This document shows positions 34,413 through 46,500 of a stretch of DNA of 64,000 nt, one piece after another (within the stretch, counting starts at the first letter, position 1; each line of letters opens with the position of its first letter). Made by a program: the position numbers and the translations under genes. The DNA is from Picochlorum sp. 'celeri' (taxonomy: Eukaryota > Chlorophyta > Trebouxiophyceae): NCBI GenBank assembly GCA_010909725.1, contig JAACMV010000022.1:1240001-1304000 (forward strand). The letters are read 5' to 3'. The notes below the pieces were generated by a model. It was not told where the DNA came from, made no database searches, and saw nothing but the letters and a program-made list of their open reading frames with translations.

Positions 34413-34720
34413 ATCTGCACTTCTGGCAGATCTTCAGCATTAGATAGCGAACTTGCTTCTTCAACTGGTTCTGTAGTAACATTGACTTGTGGAACAGGGT
34501 TTTCGGCGGTGGCATATGCTCCACTGGCTGTTCCAGGGTTGGAGTGTCTTGATCTTCATTAGCTGCCTCTTGGTCTGCCATAAACTGCTCATCACTGAGA
34601 TGTGGGACAGTAATCACCTCCCGCACCCATACTTGGGACGGAGACAAGTCATACCAAAATTTCATGCTTTCAAAGACTGAGTCTCTATAACGTTCTTTCA
34701 GTTCTTCTGCTGACAAACGT
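34413..34720 (-). pseudogene. Unrecognised protein fragment
   Basis: The minus-strand frame (34327-34716) reads through a coherent charged sequence with SMKFWYDLSPSQVWVREV and an acidic stretch. The SMKFWY and VREV words are faintly like the region before the polymerase of copia-type polyproteins, but this is weak. There is no start context and the frame runs into the LINE fragment. Confidence 0.25.
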
Positions 34721-34975
34721 TCTGAGGATATTGGGAGTTGTCATAAACTACCCAATAAGTAGTTTGACCCTCATTGTTCAACTTGGGGTCTTCCAAAGAT
34801 CCACTCTCTGGATACTCACATCACATATGTGCGAGATAATATCTGCGAAGACTTTTCGCATGGAACCAGTGTCCACCTTGAGACGCCCCAAAGCCTCTTT
34901 CCTCTGAATGGGAGGTCTTTGCTAGGAATAATAACACCAGGAAGAGAGAAGGGTGCAATTGCTCTTGGGGATGAC

Positions 34976-34992
34976 TGTGTGTGTGTGTGTGT
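34976..34992. repeat. (TG)n microsatellite
   Basis: Uninterrupted TG run inside a region with no supported gene. Confidence 0.9.
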
Positions 34993-35544
34993 ATTTGTCA
35001 TGTGTGTATATATGTATGTACAGGCATATTTTGATTTGGGCGATTTTCATTTATATCATATTTCAGTTGTAATTAACGATACGACGACATGAAAATATAT
35101 ATGTGTGTAACGTCGATTTAGAAGTCTTTTATGGTTTTATCCTTACCAGTTCAAATGAGTAGACTATAGTACTAGCTAGTAGATAAGATGGTCCTTTTTG
35201 ACTCAGTAGTTCAAAAAGTTCAACTATTATACTATTTATTATAGTCTATTGTAAGAGGTAACTCTCTCTATTATCTATCTTGATATAACTAATAGACACA
35301 CACACGTGTATCGAACCAGCTGTATCACATCAGTTCAGTTCTGACAGGCTCTAAGTCAGATCCCTCAAACCAGCGAATAACCGCCTAACATAGCAATGGA
35401 TCACAGATCTGTGACTGACAGTCACTGACTGTTAACAGTCTCTTCTCAACACGTCATGTATGAAGTTAGCACGTGTCCTGTTACATCAAAGCACCAGGTT
35501 CAACTCCAAAGAACAACAATGAGTCAAACATTCTCATTAATGTT
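34993..35544. other. AT-rich intergenic region, no gene seen
   Basis: AT-rich DNA with imperfect inverted words (AGACTATAGTACTAG near 35161 against a TATAGTCTATT near 35241). It could be part of a decayed LTR, but no second copy lies in the window. Confidence 0.3.
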
Positions 35545-36048
35545 TTAGAAAACAACTCCGCATACTTTTGCTCTCTGATTCTTATTATTCTGAATGACAA
35601 GTGTCTCATTCATGCAGTTTCCGTTTACTGTTTTGCTTTCAATCAAAGAAACGGATCGTGACCATTGCAGATCGACATACTCTACCAATTTCTCACCACA
35701 TAGTATTCCTATTTGACCATTAGAGAACTGTGAGAATTCGGCGAATATTGTGATTGCCTGGAAAGAGATTTTCCATTTAAGACTTAAAGTTGCATTTCTT
35801 TTGTCTGTTATCCAACATACTTTGTCTTCCCTTGGAACACTGTCACTGTGGACCAGAGAGTCGTCATATATCCATCCAATTGATTTGAATCCATCTCTTA
35901 TGGAGCAGGCTTCGGTGATATTTGGGGAGCATCTTCTTTGGATACCAGCGAACAGACAAGCCTGCTTATCATATGACCGATAAATATATATATTATATAT
36001 ATTAAATAATTTATAAATATATATAAACTCGTGGTACAATTTCTGCAA
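35545..36048 (-). CDS. Partial secreted/lumenal domain protein
   Basis: 167-residue frame whose first 25 residues come from AT-rich simple sequence. From about residue 30 it looks like a real extracytoplasmic domain: six to eight Cys, three N-glycosylation sequons (NIT, NAT and NET), and alternating hydrophobic strands (KWKISFQAITIFAEF, GQIGILCGEK). It ends at a normal stop. No start or membrane anchor is visible, so this is probably the last exon or a 5'-truncated copy of a gene for a Golgi or extracellular protein. Family not recognised. Confidence 0.35.
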   Translation of the reverse strand: MQKLYHEFIYIYKLFNIYNIYIYRSYDKQACLFAGIQRRCSPNITEACSIRDGFKSIGWIYDDSLVHSDSVPREDKVCWITDKRNATLSLKWKISFQAITIFAEFSQFSNGQIGILCGEKLVEYVDLQWSRSVSLIESKTVNGNCMNETLVIQNNKNQRAKVCGVVF

Positions 36049-36382
36049 GGTCTTTTGGACCTCCCCTGTGGCCTCGTGTGGGTATGAGCGACCCGTGCGT
36101 TGTTAACGTTCACTCGCGAGTGATACTCAACCCACACGGGAAACACGCCCGACAAGGTTGGAGCTTGCCACACTCTAATAACCTTGACAGGTATGCTTTA
36201 ATTTTACAGAACGATTGCTTACACGATGCTGGAACACACGCTGAGTAGCCCAAGAATGACCAACACCATTCTGCGAACACAACTCGCGGGTAAGGACCAG
36301 CTGCAACAAGTATGCAACAACGAGGAGGGAAAACGACGGAATTGGGAGTAACTAGTCTGCCCCTGACAAGGGTATGACTGAT

Positions 36383-36649
36383 GCATTCCAAGAGAGACTA
36401 AAGTCAGATTTGCCTGAAGTATGACGGCCCTACTGCTTCTGCTATGTTATGTGGTACCCATGGTAAAGATTTCACAAACTGAAGCGGTAGTCATATGGAC
36501 GGTCGAGGAAATCTGTTTCATTCACTATGCTCCACTGGCTCAAACAAAACACTACAGAGGAGTATGTCCAATGGACAAGATACAGGTCAGGAGGTTTTGT
36601 ATCCCTTTATAAATTTCTCAACATTTTATTTAGGGATTTCCTCCTGTGG
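36383..36649 (+). mobile_element. LINE copy 3, left part (3'-tail only, split by the MULE)
   Basis: Matches the 3' untranslated tail of LINE copies 1 and 2 from GCATTCCAAGAGAGACT to the CCTCCTGTGGG word. The matching continuation is found beyond the MULE at 42256-42316. This is a severely 5'-truncated insertion later split by the MULE. Confidence 0.8.
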
Positions 36650-36655
36650 GACCTC

Positions 36656-36805
36656 ATCCGTTCGACAGTGAGGCGTTATACGCATTTTTCTCCCTCTACA
36701 GTGCATTATATTCTATAAAACAAATATATTATTAATTCTCATTGCATTTTACATCGTTTGATATATTTTTGAGCAAATATAGTGCAGTATACGCGGAGAA
36801 CGAGG
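36656..36805 (+). repeat. MULE terminal inverted repeat, left
   Basis: Begins TCCGTTCGACAGTGAGGCG and runs inward to GTATACGCGGAGAACGA. About nine in ten positions match the reverse complement of 42092-42242. Its inner half is open and in one frame encodes HFTSFDI and VYAENEA, as does the right copy. Confidence 0.85.
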
Positions 36806-36984
36806 CTATCGAGTGGAAATGGCTCCGTTTGCCCGGTCGTGTCCATCCGTTGATGGGAGTAGATGTCTGAAGCGCATTATTGGCCAAAGGCTTGCACTGA
36901 AACAGCAACGATCTCTATCAATTACATTCTTTGTCGTCTTTTCAGTTTGCCATGGCCAAATTATCATTCTAACAGATGTAAAAT

Positions 36985-39258
36985 ATGACCATAACGACGT
37001 TGGAGCCCACTGATCTGGAAGTTCAGCTTGCTCTTGGGTTTGAAAATTTGTGCGAATGTCTTCGGGACACGGTTCGTCGACATGGACTCAACAAGAGCAA
37101 ATGGGCAGAGAGACTTCATAAAGACGTGAAGAAATATTCTGAGAAATGGGAAAACCTGCATCGATGCGTTCTTGACACGGACGACATACCAGGCCTTTTG
37201 TCGATTAAGGATCCAAAGGTGTATCGCACACGACAAAGATGTCGGATAAAAGACCAGAAACTTGCAGAAAAGAGGTCCAATGAGGAATACTGCCGCTTGT
37301 TGCTTGAGGCAGCACGCATGGTGCGCTTTTTACAAGAGGGAAACTGTTGCAGGAGACTGTTTTCATTTGTTTGGGTTGGTCGCAGAGTGACACCGAGTTT
37401 GATGCCAGCAAGTCTGTCGATGAATTTCCAAGGAATTTATTTTATAGCGAGAAGCCTTGGGTGACAACGACAGTTGAGCATCTTCCACGCATGGCAGAAG
37501 GGAATGACCTCGTCTTTTTCAAATTTTTCAATGAATATCTCGGGGAAGGAAGGGTACCAGAGCATGTCTGGCTTCAGGTAGGGCAGTGAGTGGCGTATTA
37601 AATTGATGGAATCCACCTGCTGAGTATATATTTATGCGTAGGCCAAATTACACCTCTTTCTAATAGAAGACCACATGAAACAAGGGCAAGGGGAGTATTG
37701 TAGCCTCAATCCAACTCTCATCGCGACTTGCCTTACTCCAAGTGGACCCCAGCAAAACGTGATACGTATAGAAGAAGGTGATAATCTTGGGATGCTGATC
37801 AGGGACAGCGCCGAGTATTACATTGGCGCACTGCTTCCCTGTCTGCATGAATGCACTTGTGCAGGCTACATGCATGCTGCAGTGCATGACTCACAAATAG
37901 CCTTCCCTGATTTCATTCCTGAGCAGGACCAAAATAAAATCGAAGTAGGGACCACGGTATACAATGTAAACAACAAGCGAATCGGTGTTGTGAAGGAGTT
38001 TGTCAAAGCACATGGTGAGGCCAAAGTTGCATGGGAAGGCGATCAGCAGGCAAAGTTGAGGCGTTGTCAGCAATCAAATTTGATTGTAACCCCCGTGAAA
38101 AGAAGAGTCGAACCAAAGACTGTGGGAGAACGGGTAGTTGTCATGGGGGCGACTGACCAGGCATACATCGGAAAGCAAGGTACCATTAGAGCGTACAATC
38201 GATCTTTTTGTGAAGTGCTTCTGGATGGCCCACGGGCGGAAGTTCGCAAATTCAGTAGGAAACTTTTGCATAGCTTAACTTCTAGTGATTTGGTGACGCA
38301 TGGGGCACGTGAGACCCTATGTGTTCCGTTTGAAGGCAATCCAATGGAATGTCAGGAGGAAGTCAACAAGTATTTTCTTCAAGAGGGCCAAGGGTTCCAG
38401 ATAATCCTTAAGTATGTAAGAAAATTTGATGCCCTAGCAGATGAGGATTCACACGAAGGATACGAAAAAGAAGGAAGCTCTTGTGAGGAAGAAGGTTTGA
38501 GGAGGGTTGAGGAGTATTGCAGGCTTGCTTTGTTGAACTCTACCGTGATTAAGGGCTATTCAAATGACCGCCTGGAGGAGTTGTATACAAACTTCTCTGT
38601 TTGGTTCTGTGATTGGGATATCGATGCTTACATTTGGTGGATTAACACTCGGTTGGCAAACACTTACAAGTGCATGGATTTAAACAGCCCTAAACAATAT
38701 GTATGGGTCTGTCAGACCTATGTCTACAGATCCATAGAGGGTGCCACAGGAGATTTCATGCGTATGAAAAATCTATGGAATCGAATACCACTCAATTCGG
38801 AATTTCTCTTGCTCCCGGTTGGCACAGGATTTCATTGGAGCCTTCTTGTCATTGCATTCCCACTGGACCCTCAAGAAACATTTGTTCTTCACCTGGATTC
38901 CATGTCGAAAGGAAGTTACAGTGCTGATCGTATCGAAATTGATAATATACGTCTTTTCCTACTTGCGGGAAAGTACATTGAATGCGGGGATAATGTTCAA
39001 TACGAAAATTTGCACGTTGAAGTACCGCAATCACCCCAACAGCAAAATTCATATGATTGTGGACCCTTCACCCTTGCTTGCATTCGATCGTTTGTCAATG
39101 CTATTGAATGCCAATCTCAACCTTTTGGAAAATCTGACGTTATTTCTCTTATCAACCAATGGGAGTTCGGTAGCCAGACTGCCGAAAAAATGAGGAGTAA
39201 AGTGCATGAGGTTCTCTATGCTGTCGAATCAGGTTGCTCGCTTGATTCGATAAATTAA
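36985..39258 (+). CDS. Ulp1-like (C48) cysteine protease carried by the MULE, with KOW-like domains
   Basis: Model: 36985-37320, 37353-37577, 37642-39258, about 725 residues. The 64-nt intron 37578-37641 has clear borders (GTAGGG...GCGTAG); the first gap is either a 32-nt intron or a frameshift. The N-terminal part is charged and helical. Two SH3/KOW-like segments follow at about 293-318 and 346-393 (VYNVNNKRIGVVKEF, then GKQGTIRAYNRSFCEVLLDG). The C-terminal third has the Ulp1 order: FHWSLL (His about 585), HLDSMS (Asp about 606), QQQNSYDCGPF (Gln and catalytic Cys about 660). Ulp1 enzymes cut SUMO/NEDD8-type conjugates; Ulp1-like genes are known passengers of some plant MULEs. Its stop overlaps that of the convergent transposase gene. 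Confidence 0.7.
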
Positions 39259-42031
39259 CTAGGCTTCCGCTTTTTACTGGGGAACAGGGGCTTGAATTTT
39301 CGATCTGTACTACATCTTGAAAACTTTTGCTTCTTCTCTACGGTAACTGTCTCTTGTGTGAAATTCAGTGGCAGTTGAGGGCAGAGTTCTTCCAGACGTG
39401 ATCGCAGTTCTTGTATGATTGCACAAGCTTTGCCCTGATTTTCTATAGGTATACGCCGACATATTTGCATTAGTTTATTGCACTCACTCACGGATTCCTT
39501 TTCGAAGTCGACCTCAAATCCAGCACGTGGTAGCATTTGAAACTGCTGACACTCCTCTTTGGCCAAATCCGATATCTCCTGATCGGTTTCAGTCTCTCTA
39601 TTGCTGCAGTGTCTGGGATGTTGAAAAATTTGAGCGGGAATAGTCGCCTCTCCATCGATCTGAACGTTAGGATCACCCTGAGATGCTTCTGTGAGCACAG
39701 CTAAGGCATGGGGACAGACTTTTGAGCGCACAAACATTGGACAAGTGCACATGCCCCTGTGGGCGTCAATGTAGAACTTCGTTCTAGTTTCTCTGAATTG
39801 CGTTCGCAACGAATCAGCCTCATGCGTGATAACGCAGTCCGTCCCAGCAACGACTTCATGATGCGTCGGTGGTTCAACAATCTTGAGCAGAGAATTTTCC
39901 CGAAGGTACTGAGCATGGTTGAACAAAGTCTGGTACTTTAAATCTCGATTTTGAGAGTTTAAATATCTCCAAGCTGCTTCTATGTGGACGCAGGCACCAG
40001 AATGATTGTGGCAAGTGCATGACAATTCAGCCATGCAGAACCATTCAGAAAAGTTTTTCCCATTTTGTTCATAGTGCACATACCCTTGACCGATGGAATA
40101 GTCAACCAGTTTAAATTTTCCTTTGTGAACTAGTTGGATCACTTTGGATTCTATTCTCGTGTTTTGTTCCTCATTTTTTGATCTCACAATTCCTGCCTGA
40201 ATGTTGGCCCTTTTCCTCAGATATTGCGGAATTACTTTGGTGACCAATACGCTTAAATACTCGTCTAATCTAGTCTTTTTCCTCCTACAATATCTGCTGC
40301 GCAATTGATTGAAGAAAGACTCTATCAAATTGTTTGTATCTTGCTGCAAATGTTTGAATTTTGCTCTTCCGCAAGCCGCCCACTTATCAGCGCATGCCTC
40401 CCAATTCTTTTGGTAGTATGAGATGAATCCTTCGGCATTCCACTTCCCTAAAGGATGTGATCTAAGAGAAGTTTTGAAATCTTCACTTTTTATCCGAAAC
40501 ATGCCGCCATCCTCAAGTCTGCGCAGGTCTCTGATACCCTTGTGTATTTGACCTTTTAGTGCCTTTTTCTCATCCTTCCCCAGTCCCGCGATGTACTCAT
40601 TCAAACGACGATCTATTTCTTGCATCATGTGGAATATACAGAGCAGATAATTTGCACCGACATTCTTAATTGCCGCTATGAGGGCGGAACTTTTGTCAAT
40701 CATAAATGTCGTCTTTGATGGGTCTCTTCCTGCTTTCTGCAGCCGTCACAAAAGAGTATTAGCCAACTGGACTACGGGTGTGTAGCATGCAATGTACGTA
40801 CTTGGAAAGCAGATTTGATAAAAAATGTCCAGTCTGCAGCAGTCTCATATCCTGAAAGCATGAAAGCCACAGGAAATCCGTGACCAAATTCATCCATGAC
40901 CAACATTGCCATGTTATAATACCCGTACTTTGTCATTCCATGGACCGTATCGAGGAAAACAAGGTCTCCAAATTTCTTGAGCATTAACGCCTGACACTGA
41001 GAACTGATTGCAATGTGGAATTTTCCAGATGGGTCATACTGTGAGAATTCTGGCCGGGAAGCTTGCTGCAAATTCCTATCAGAGCAAGATAGCAAAGGAA
41101 ATTCATCCGATTGTATCATCATACGGACAGCATCCGCGTCTTTCTCAAATATGCGTGTTTTCCTCCAATACCTCCTCTGGATTGCTGTGATGTGGGGTAT
41201 TGTCAACGTGGAAAGTGGGTTTGAAAAGTCACCTGGAATAACATTTTTCGTCAGATGGTCCAGAATCTGCCCAGGCGTCATGTAATCAAACAGCTACACA
41301 GGTAAAGAAACGATTTTTTGGAGGATGTCGTCTACAAATCTGGTTCAATCGCTAGATAGGACCTACCGGTGAGCAAATCTTCTCGATGGTTTGATCATTT
41401 GATCGAAGCCATCTCATCTCCTTATAGTCAGTGGCGGGCTCGTGTCCAGTGTGACCGTGCATTGTGACAAAATACATACTTGAAGGCTCACTTGCGAATC
41501 GCACACCCCACATTTCGTACTGACAGGCAATATCTTTCTTGGATTCCACGGGACGCCTACCGTCCGCTGATTTCCTTGCTTTGGTTCTTTTCTTGCCACG
41601 GTGACACGTATACACACGTTTCTCCAATAATTTCTCTTTATTCATGAGTCGTTGATACACCATATCATCTGAAATCTTGGTGACACGGGACAGACCGCCA
41701 TCGGAAACCGTTGGCTCATCTGTGCGCTCCCGTTCCCATTTATCAATCAGTTCTGCACACCAGAAATCATGTATTAGTATATTTAAAGTACAATTAATGG
41801 CCCAACCATGCCAACGCACCGATATACTCGTTCATCGTGCGAGTAACCGCCCGATGTTCGTTGGTGACTTCTGCGGAATCGCGCAGGCGTTCTACCAGCC
41901 CTACATCTGGTTATAATTATTCTTATACGTGATAAAGTACACGTGAGAATTATGAAGGAAAATAAATCATTGTGGACGACGTGGTGACGATTCTGCGCAT
42001 GTAACCAACCGTCGGAATCTCCTTTTTCCAT
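39255..42031 (-). CDS. MULE transposase with two SWIM zinc fingers (four or five exons)
   Basis: Exons on the minus strand: 41820-41900, 41367-41752, 40802-41293 and 39255-40736, with introns of 67, 73 and 65 nt whose phases all agree. A first exon ending 41929 (start ATG 42031, intron of only 28 nt) is possible, giving about 847 residues. The core is a MULE DDE domain: VFLDTVHGM (Asp about 305), FMIDKS (Asp about 368), CIFHMMQ, and NNLIESFFNQL with the likely catalytic Glu near 490. A SWIM finger follows (CTCHNHSGACVH, about 600), then a second (CTCPMFVRSKVCPH, about 670). All core motifs are intact and the frame is unbroken, so the copy may be active. The 67-nt intron has a textbook branch-site word (ATACTAATAC). 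Confidence 0.75.
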
Positions 42032-42091
42032 CTGCTCCCATCAAACGTGCGCCTGAAGGGAGAGTGGAAGACACGGCAAGAAACATTCGCT

Positions 42092-42242
42092 TCGTTCTCC
42101 GCGTATACTGCATCATATTGCCTCAAAGGTATATCAAACGATGTAAAATGCAATAAGGATTAATAATATATTTATTGTATACAGTATAATGCACTATAGA
42201 GGGAGAAAAGTGCGTATAACGCCTCACTGTCGAACGGACTTA
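42092..42242 (-). repeat. MULE terminal inverted repeat, right
   Basis: Reverse complement of 36656-36805 with scattered substitutions and a small indel. The last conserved outer word is CGAACGGA. Outside it, TTAATCG separates the repeat from the LINE flank. Confidence 0.85.
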
Positions 42243-42255
42243 ATCGCCTCCGGTG

Positions 42256-42316
42256 GGGCTTGTATGATTTGGATGATATTCGTCATATTTTTCGACTGTG
42301 TAATAATCCCCTATAA
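42256..42316 (+). mobile_element. LINE copy 3, right part
   Basis: GGGGCTTGTATGATTTGG and GACTGTGTAATAATCCCC match the last 60 bp of LINE copies 1 and 2, ending in CCCCTATAAAAAAAAA. This completes the LINE tail interrupted at 36649. Confidence 0.85.
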
Positions 42317-42319
42317 AAA

Positions 42320-42555
42320 AAAACCGTTTGAGAGTCGTTTTTTTTTGCAATGCTGAGGCTCCTACTCAGTATATTCAGTTCTGAATATTGTTGTGCTAGT
42401 AATTGAGACAATTGGTTCGCAACAAACTGACCCAAAAGCTGGCTTCCAACGTCTCCAAGATGGTGCCTTCCTTTGATGCTGGCATTCAAACTTTCTCTGT
42501 CATCAAACAACAGGTCTTGATTTTTTCTAAGGCATGGGTTTCCATATATACCTGT
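42320..42555 (-). pseudogene. C-terminal fragment of an unrecognised gene between LINE tail and MITE
   Basis: The minus-strand frame has a coherent protein-like part of about 75 residues (NPCLRKNQDLLFDDRES, QLLGQFVANQLSQLLAQQ) between the MITE and the LINE tail. The N-terminal residues of the full open frame come from the MITE terminal repeat and the last ones from the LINE, so the natural ends are gone. Confidence 0.3.
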
Positions 42556-42557
42556 TA

Positions 42558-43201
42558 GGCCGCTCTTAATTGATTCTGCTGTTACCGTCTCCACCCTCGG
42601 TCAGAAAAGCAGTCGGGTGCTTGGCGAAAAATGAAAAACGGCTGAAAAATTAAATTCGTTGTTTTCCACTTAAACGACCGAATTTTACACTTTCACAGGT
42701 CATATGTGTATTAAAATGATATTGTATCCCTCTTCTGAACGTATTGAGTCGTTCTGTGGGGAAAATCTGCCACTGGAGTGTCACTGTGGCCCATCTAACT
42801 TTGCAGGTTACCTGGGCAGGTCATTACCCAAGCAAGGAGCCATAAGTAGCCTCTTTTCGCCCGTATAACCCACATATATCTCATTCCTGTCCCTCCTTTT
42901 GGTCTCAAAAGCTGTTTCACATGGCCATAAGTGGTCCCAAAGTGATTTTAAAATTCCACAGTTTTGCCGACTGGTCAGCCTGTCATCGGATTGGGCTCTG
43001 GCCTGCCATGATGCCTCATGATCGAGTTTCGCCCCGAAACCCCGTCAATCGACTCCTTTTGACGAGATCTATCGCATGGCGGTATCAGAAGTGGCAAAAT
43101 GCTTATAGATTTCGAGCAATGACCATTTTTTAATTTCAGCCTCAAATCGCAGAAAACCATTCGGGTGGAGACGGTAACAGCAGAATCAATTAAGAGCGGC
43201 C
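42558..43201. mobile_element. MITE with perfect 38-bp terminal inverted repeats and TA target duplication
   Basis: Left end GGCCGCTCTTAATTGATT... (42558-42595) is the exact reverse complement of 43164-43201. TA flanks both ends (42556-42557, 43202-43203), as for Tc1/mariner-type insertions. No transposase is inside. Part of a second copy lies at 63232-63440 in the other orientation. Confidence 0.85.
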
Positions 43202-43203
43202 TA

Positions 43204-43504
43204 ATTGAAGGTTTTGGAGGCCATAATGGTTGTGTCCACCCGACATGGGGGTGTGCGGGGACCTTGTCAGAAAGATGCCCTGTTCAAAAGACGTCTGAGA
43301 CAGTGCGAGAGGTGCGTTTCGGGGTGTTTCGCCCGTTGGTATCGAACTTAAAACTCTTATAGAGTATTTTGAGCCGCTATATGGTCGATGAGATGGCGGC
43401 ATCAGGCGGAACGAGTGCCCCAATTCTCAAACCTGGTGTTTTGAACCAGTTTTACCTAGCCTTTCTACCCATTCTGCAGTGAGGCCGAGGCCATCCATGG
43501 GCAC
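43204..43504. other. 5' flank of the KDZ-type gene, no gene seen
   Basis: Between the MITE and the transposase ATG. It may hold the promoter or the element end, but no inverted repeat partner was found near 47.9-48.2 kb. Confidence 0.3.
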
Positions 43505-46500
43505 ATGATGAAAATATCAGACCATATGCGCGATATGGTGTGCGACTATGGGGCAACCTGCGCTTTGGTGGCGTGGTTGGGGCCTCAGAGGAGCATCTAT
43601 GTCTCCAGAACAGGCAACATTGGCTACTCAGATGCCCCCGAAATCTGGGCATCTGTGCACCAAACCTTCATGAATTTGCTTCACAAGTCCAAAGGTATTA
43701 AGGACATAGCCTTGCCCAGGATTCCTGTGGAGATATGCCTGTTTCAGGGGAGTAATCCCAACAGTCGTGTTGTCCAGCAAGGCTGGCACAACAAGACCAG
43801 ATGCATTCAAAATGCATTCGAGAAGGTGCAATCCTTGACGAATCTTCCCGTGTACATTTCTATATCTGGATATAAGGGGGTGTTGCTGAAGAATGCCGCC
43901 GATCTGCGCGAATTATCAGTCCTAGATGAGGTGTTTCATTTTCACAACATGGGCAAGAGGTTTCCTCCTTTGGATATTGCACTTGCGCAGCAGCCCAAGG
44001 GCATGAAACGGCGGAAATTGTCAGAAAGTAGGGTGATGACGAGCTATTCCAGGAAAAGAACGAAGACCTGGGATGGAGAGCCGCTCTTAAGGCCTGGTTC
44101 TCTAGAGTGGTATGAGGACATGCTGAGACAGGTCAAATACCCACCTGTGCAGCCACTCTGCAGACAGGAGCACATGGGGCATCGAGAATCCTTATCATGG
44201 ACGTGTATAGACTCGAGGAAACACGGGCATGTGGGCGAATCTCTGAATCATATGATGTTAGTGAGGGTTGACTGCCCAGATGTCAAAGAGAGAAAGTTTG
44301 AATGCAACTGTGATACATACACTTCTGGCTACGACGAGGAGGGCGACTGTGTGCACGTTCAGTACTTGGAAAAGCACTATGATACCTTAAAGTTTGGCAC
44401 ATTTGGGGCGGCGCATGACGTGGTACAGGTAACTAGGAGGGATGGGACCTTTGTGGCATACTACTATGATGGGGGCTTTCTCAAAGTGGACCAGGCTGGT
44501 TGGCGGTGCTCCTTGTGTTCTCGAGACAATCGCAGCTGTCTTCATGTTCAGAAAATATGTTCTATGAATCAAGAAGGTGCCGTGGCGCAGAATGCACGAG
44601 GCAATGGCAGTGAGGAGGTGTATGTGATAGACAGCAGGCCTGGCTCAGTAGAGTGGTATGTGGAGAACCACCCAGAAGAGGCACGAATAGATATGCCGAT
44701 GCATGGCAGTGTGCTTGAAAGTATTCAGAGGATATATCACGCAGGTTTGAGCGCCTGGGAGCATCCGAGCGGCGAACGATACTTTGAAGGGCTTGCAGAA
44801 CTGAAGCCTCCAAAGCCATCTAGACAATGCTGCTGCCAGCAGGACTATGCGGACGCCAGCGGGCTCGTACTGGACTGCGAAGACGCCTTAGTATTCCTGA
44901 ATCCCACCCGATATGATGCAGTGCACAAGAGATCCGTATACAAGTGGGTATGCCCCAACAGAAGGGCAGAGTGTGAAGTGCCATACATGGGGGTTCAGGA
45001 TGGCCTGTGGAGAGCTTCGAACACGATGATTATAGAGCTTCAAATGATGCAAGATGCCTATAATGCATCTGTTCTAAAGGGTGGTCAGTCTTTGGAAAGC
45101 CAGTGCGCGGATTTATGCAGCAGATACAGTGGGAAGCAGTTGTTTGGTGAGGATGGGGTACCTGGGGCCCCACTGGAAAAGCCCTTTATGGATGCCACGC
45201 TCTTTCGTAATGCTGCAATCCAGTTCGGTAAATGCACATTGTGGGCAATGAAATACGACGATGGGGATAAACTGGTGGAGCTAGAGAACCAGATGATGTG
45301 CCCTTGCTGCAAAGACTCCCCAAAGGTGCTGATCATGGATGGGACAAGCATGAGCATCAGGTCCAGAGCTTGCTTCGCCGACAGCATCACGGCCACCGAT
45401 GAGAACGGTAAGAGTGTTCCAAAGCTTCGGGGCAAAAGGGATAGGTCGTTCCTCAATGTAGACAAGGCCAGAAGAACAAGGAAAGCTAGGCTTTCCCTTG
45501 CTAGGCTGTTGCTGCAGTTCCAGAAGCGGATCAGGAAGGCTCGCGACGCTGCTGGTCTGGAGGAATTTTGGAGGGATAAAGGACGATATTTAAGACAACT
45601 TGGAACCCTTTGGAATGTGGATTCCTTCCTGCAATGGGCGTTTGCTAAAGCCAAAGCCTGGGACTCCTCAGAGAGGCTTACCAGCCTGGCAGATTTCATC
45701 TTTTGCCTCGCCTCCGAGTCCCCCGCTGTATCCTACATCACGTTGAGATGTTGTATTTTACTCAAGGAATGTTTGGAGAGCCGCACGGTCCCGAGTGGTG
45801 TGCTGTCGCAGCTGAGCAAGGAGGCCCCACCCCTGTTCAAACTGCTGTTGACCATCAAGCGGCCTGGGGACTCTTGCGTACACATTCCGGCGGAATGGGG
45901 CAATCTTCTGAATGAATTAGTGACCCGAATCGAGAGTACAAATGCTTTCCATGATAGATACACGCTGGAAAGCGAGCTTGGGAGTGGTGTCCCACCTCAG
46001 GGACCATCAATTCTGGATGGATCATACCTACATTCTGGCATCCTGACGGGCCTGCAGCGCGTCCGATCCAAGCCCCAATATCAGGCAGACTCGATGAAAG
46101 AGGAAGAGAGCGTTGACGGGAGGAAAGATGCGTGTGAGCACGCGTTCTGCAAGCCTGGGGACAGGACAGGAGGGGTGTTCACCATCCTGTGTGAGCATGG
46201 TTTTGTGTATGCATCCTTCATCATCAAAGAAGCAGAAGGGAGGAAAGAACCATTTGCATTCATGACACAGTATCTCAGAAAAGCCCCGGAATACGTCATT
46301 TACGACAATGCATGCAACTTGCAGGACTATTGCTTGAGCAGGGCACCATTGTTCTTCATGCACACCAAATTCTTCGTGGATGGCTTCCATTGGAGGAACC
46401 ACAAAGCATGCAGTCTTGGATATATGATTAAAGGGTACGAAGACAAGTGGTTACAGGCGTTAAACACGCAAGTTGCAGAGCAGAACAACTCATCCTTGAA

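Larger units (their letters stand above)
36650..42255. mobile_element. Mutator-like element (MULE) with Ulp1-protease and transposase genes
   Basis: About 5.6 kb, with terminal inverted repeats of about 150 bp (36656-36805 and 42092-42242), two convergent genes and insertion into a LINE tail. Flanks give a likely target duplication of 11 bp with one mismatch (CCTCCTGTGGG left, CCTCCGGTGGG right), in the 8-11-bp range known for MULEs. The outermost 6-8 bp are not identical at the two ends. Both genes keep long open frames. Confidence 0.8.
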
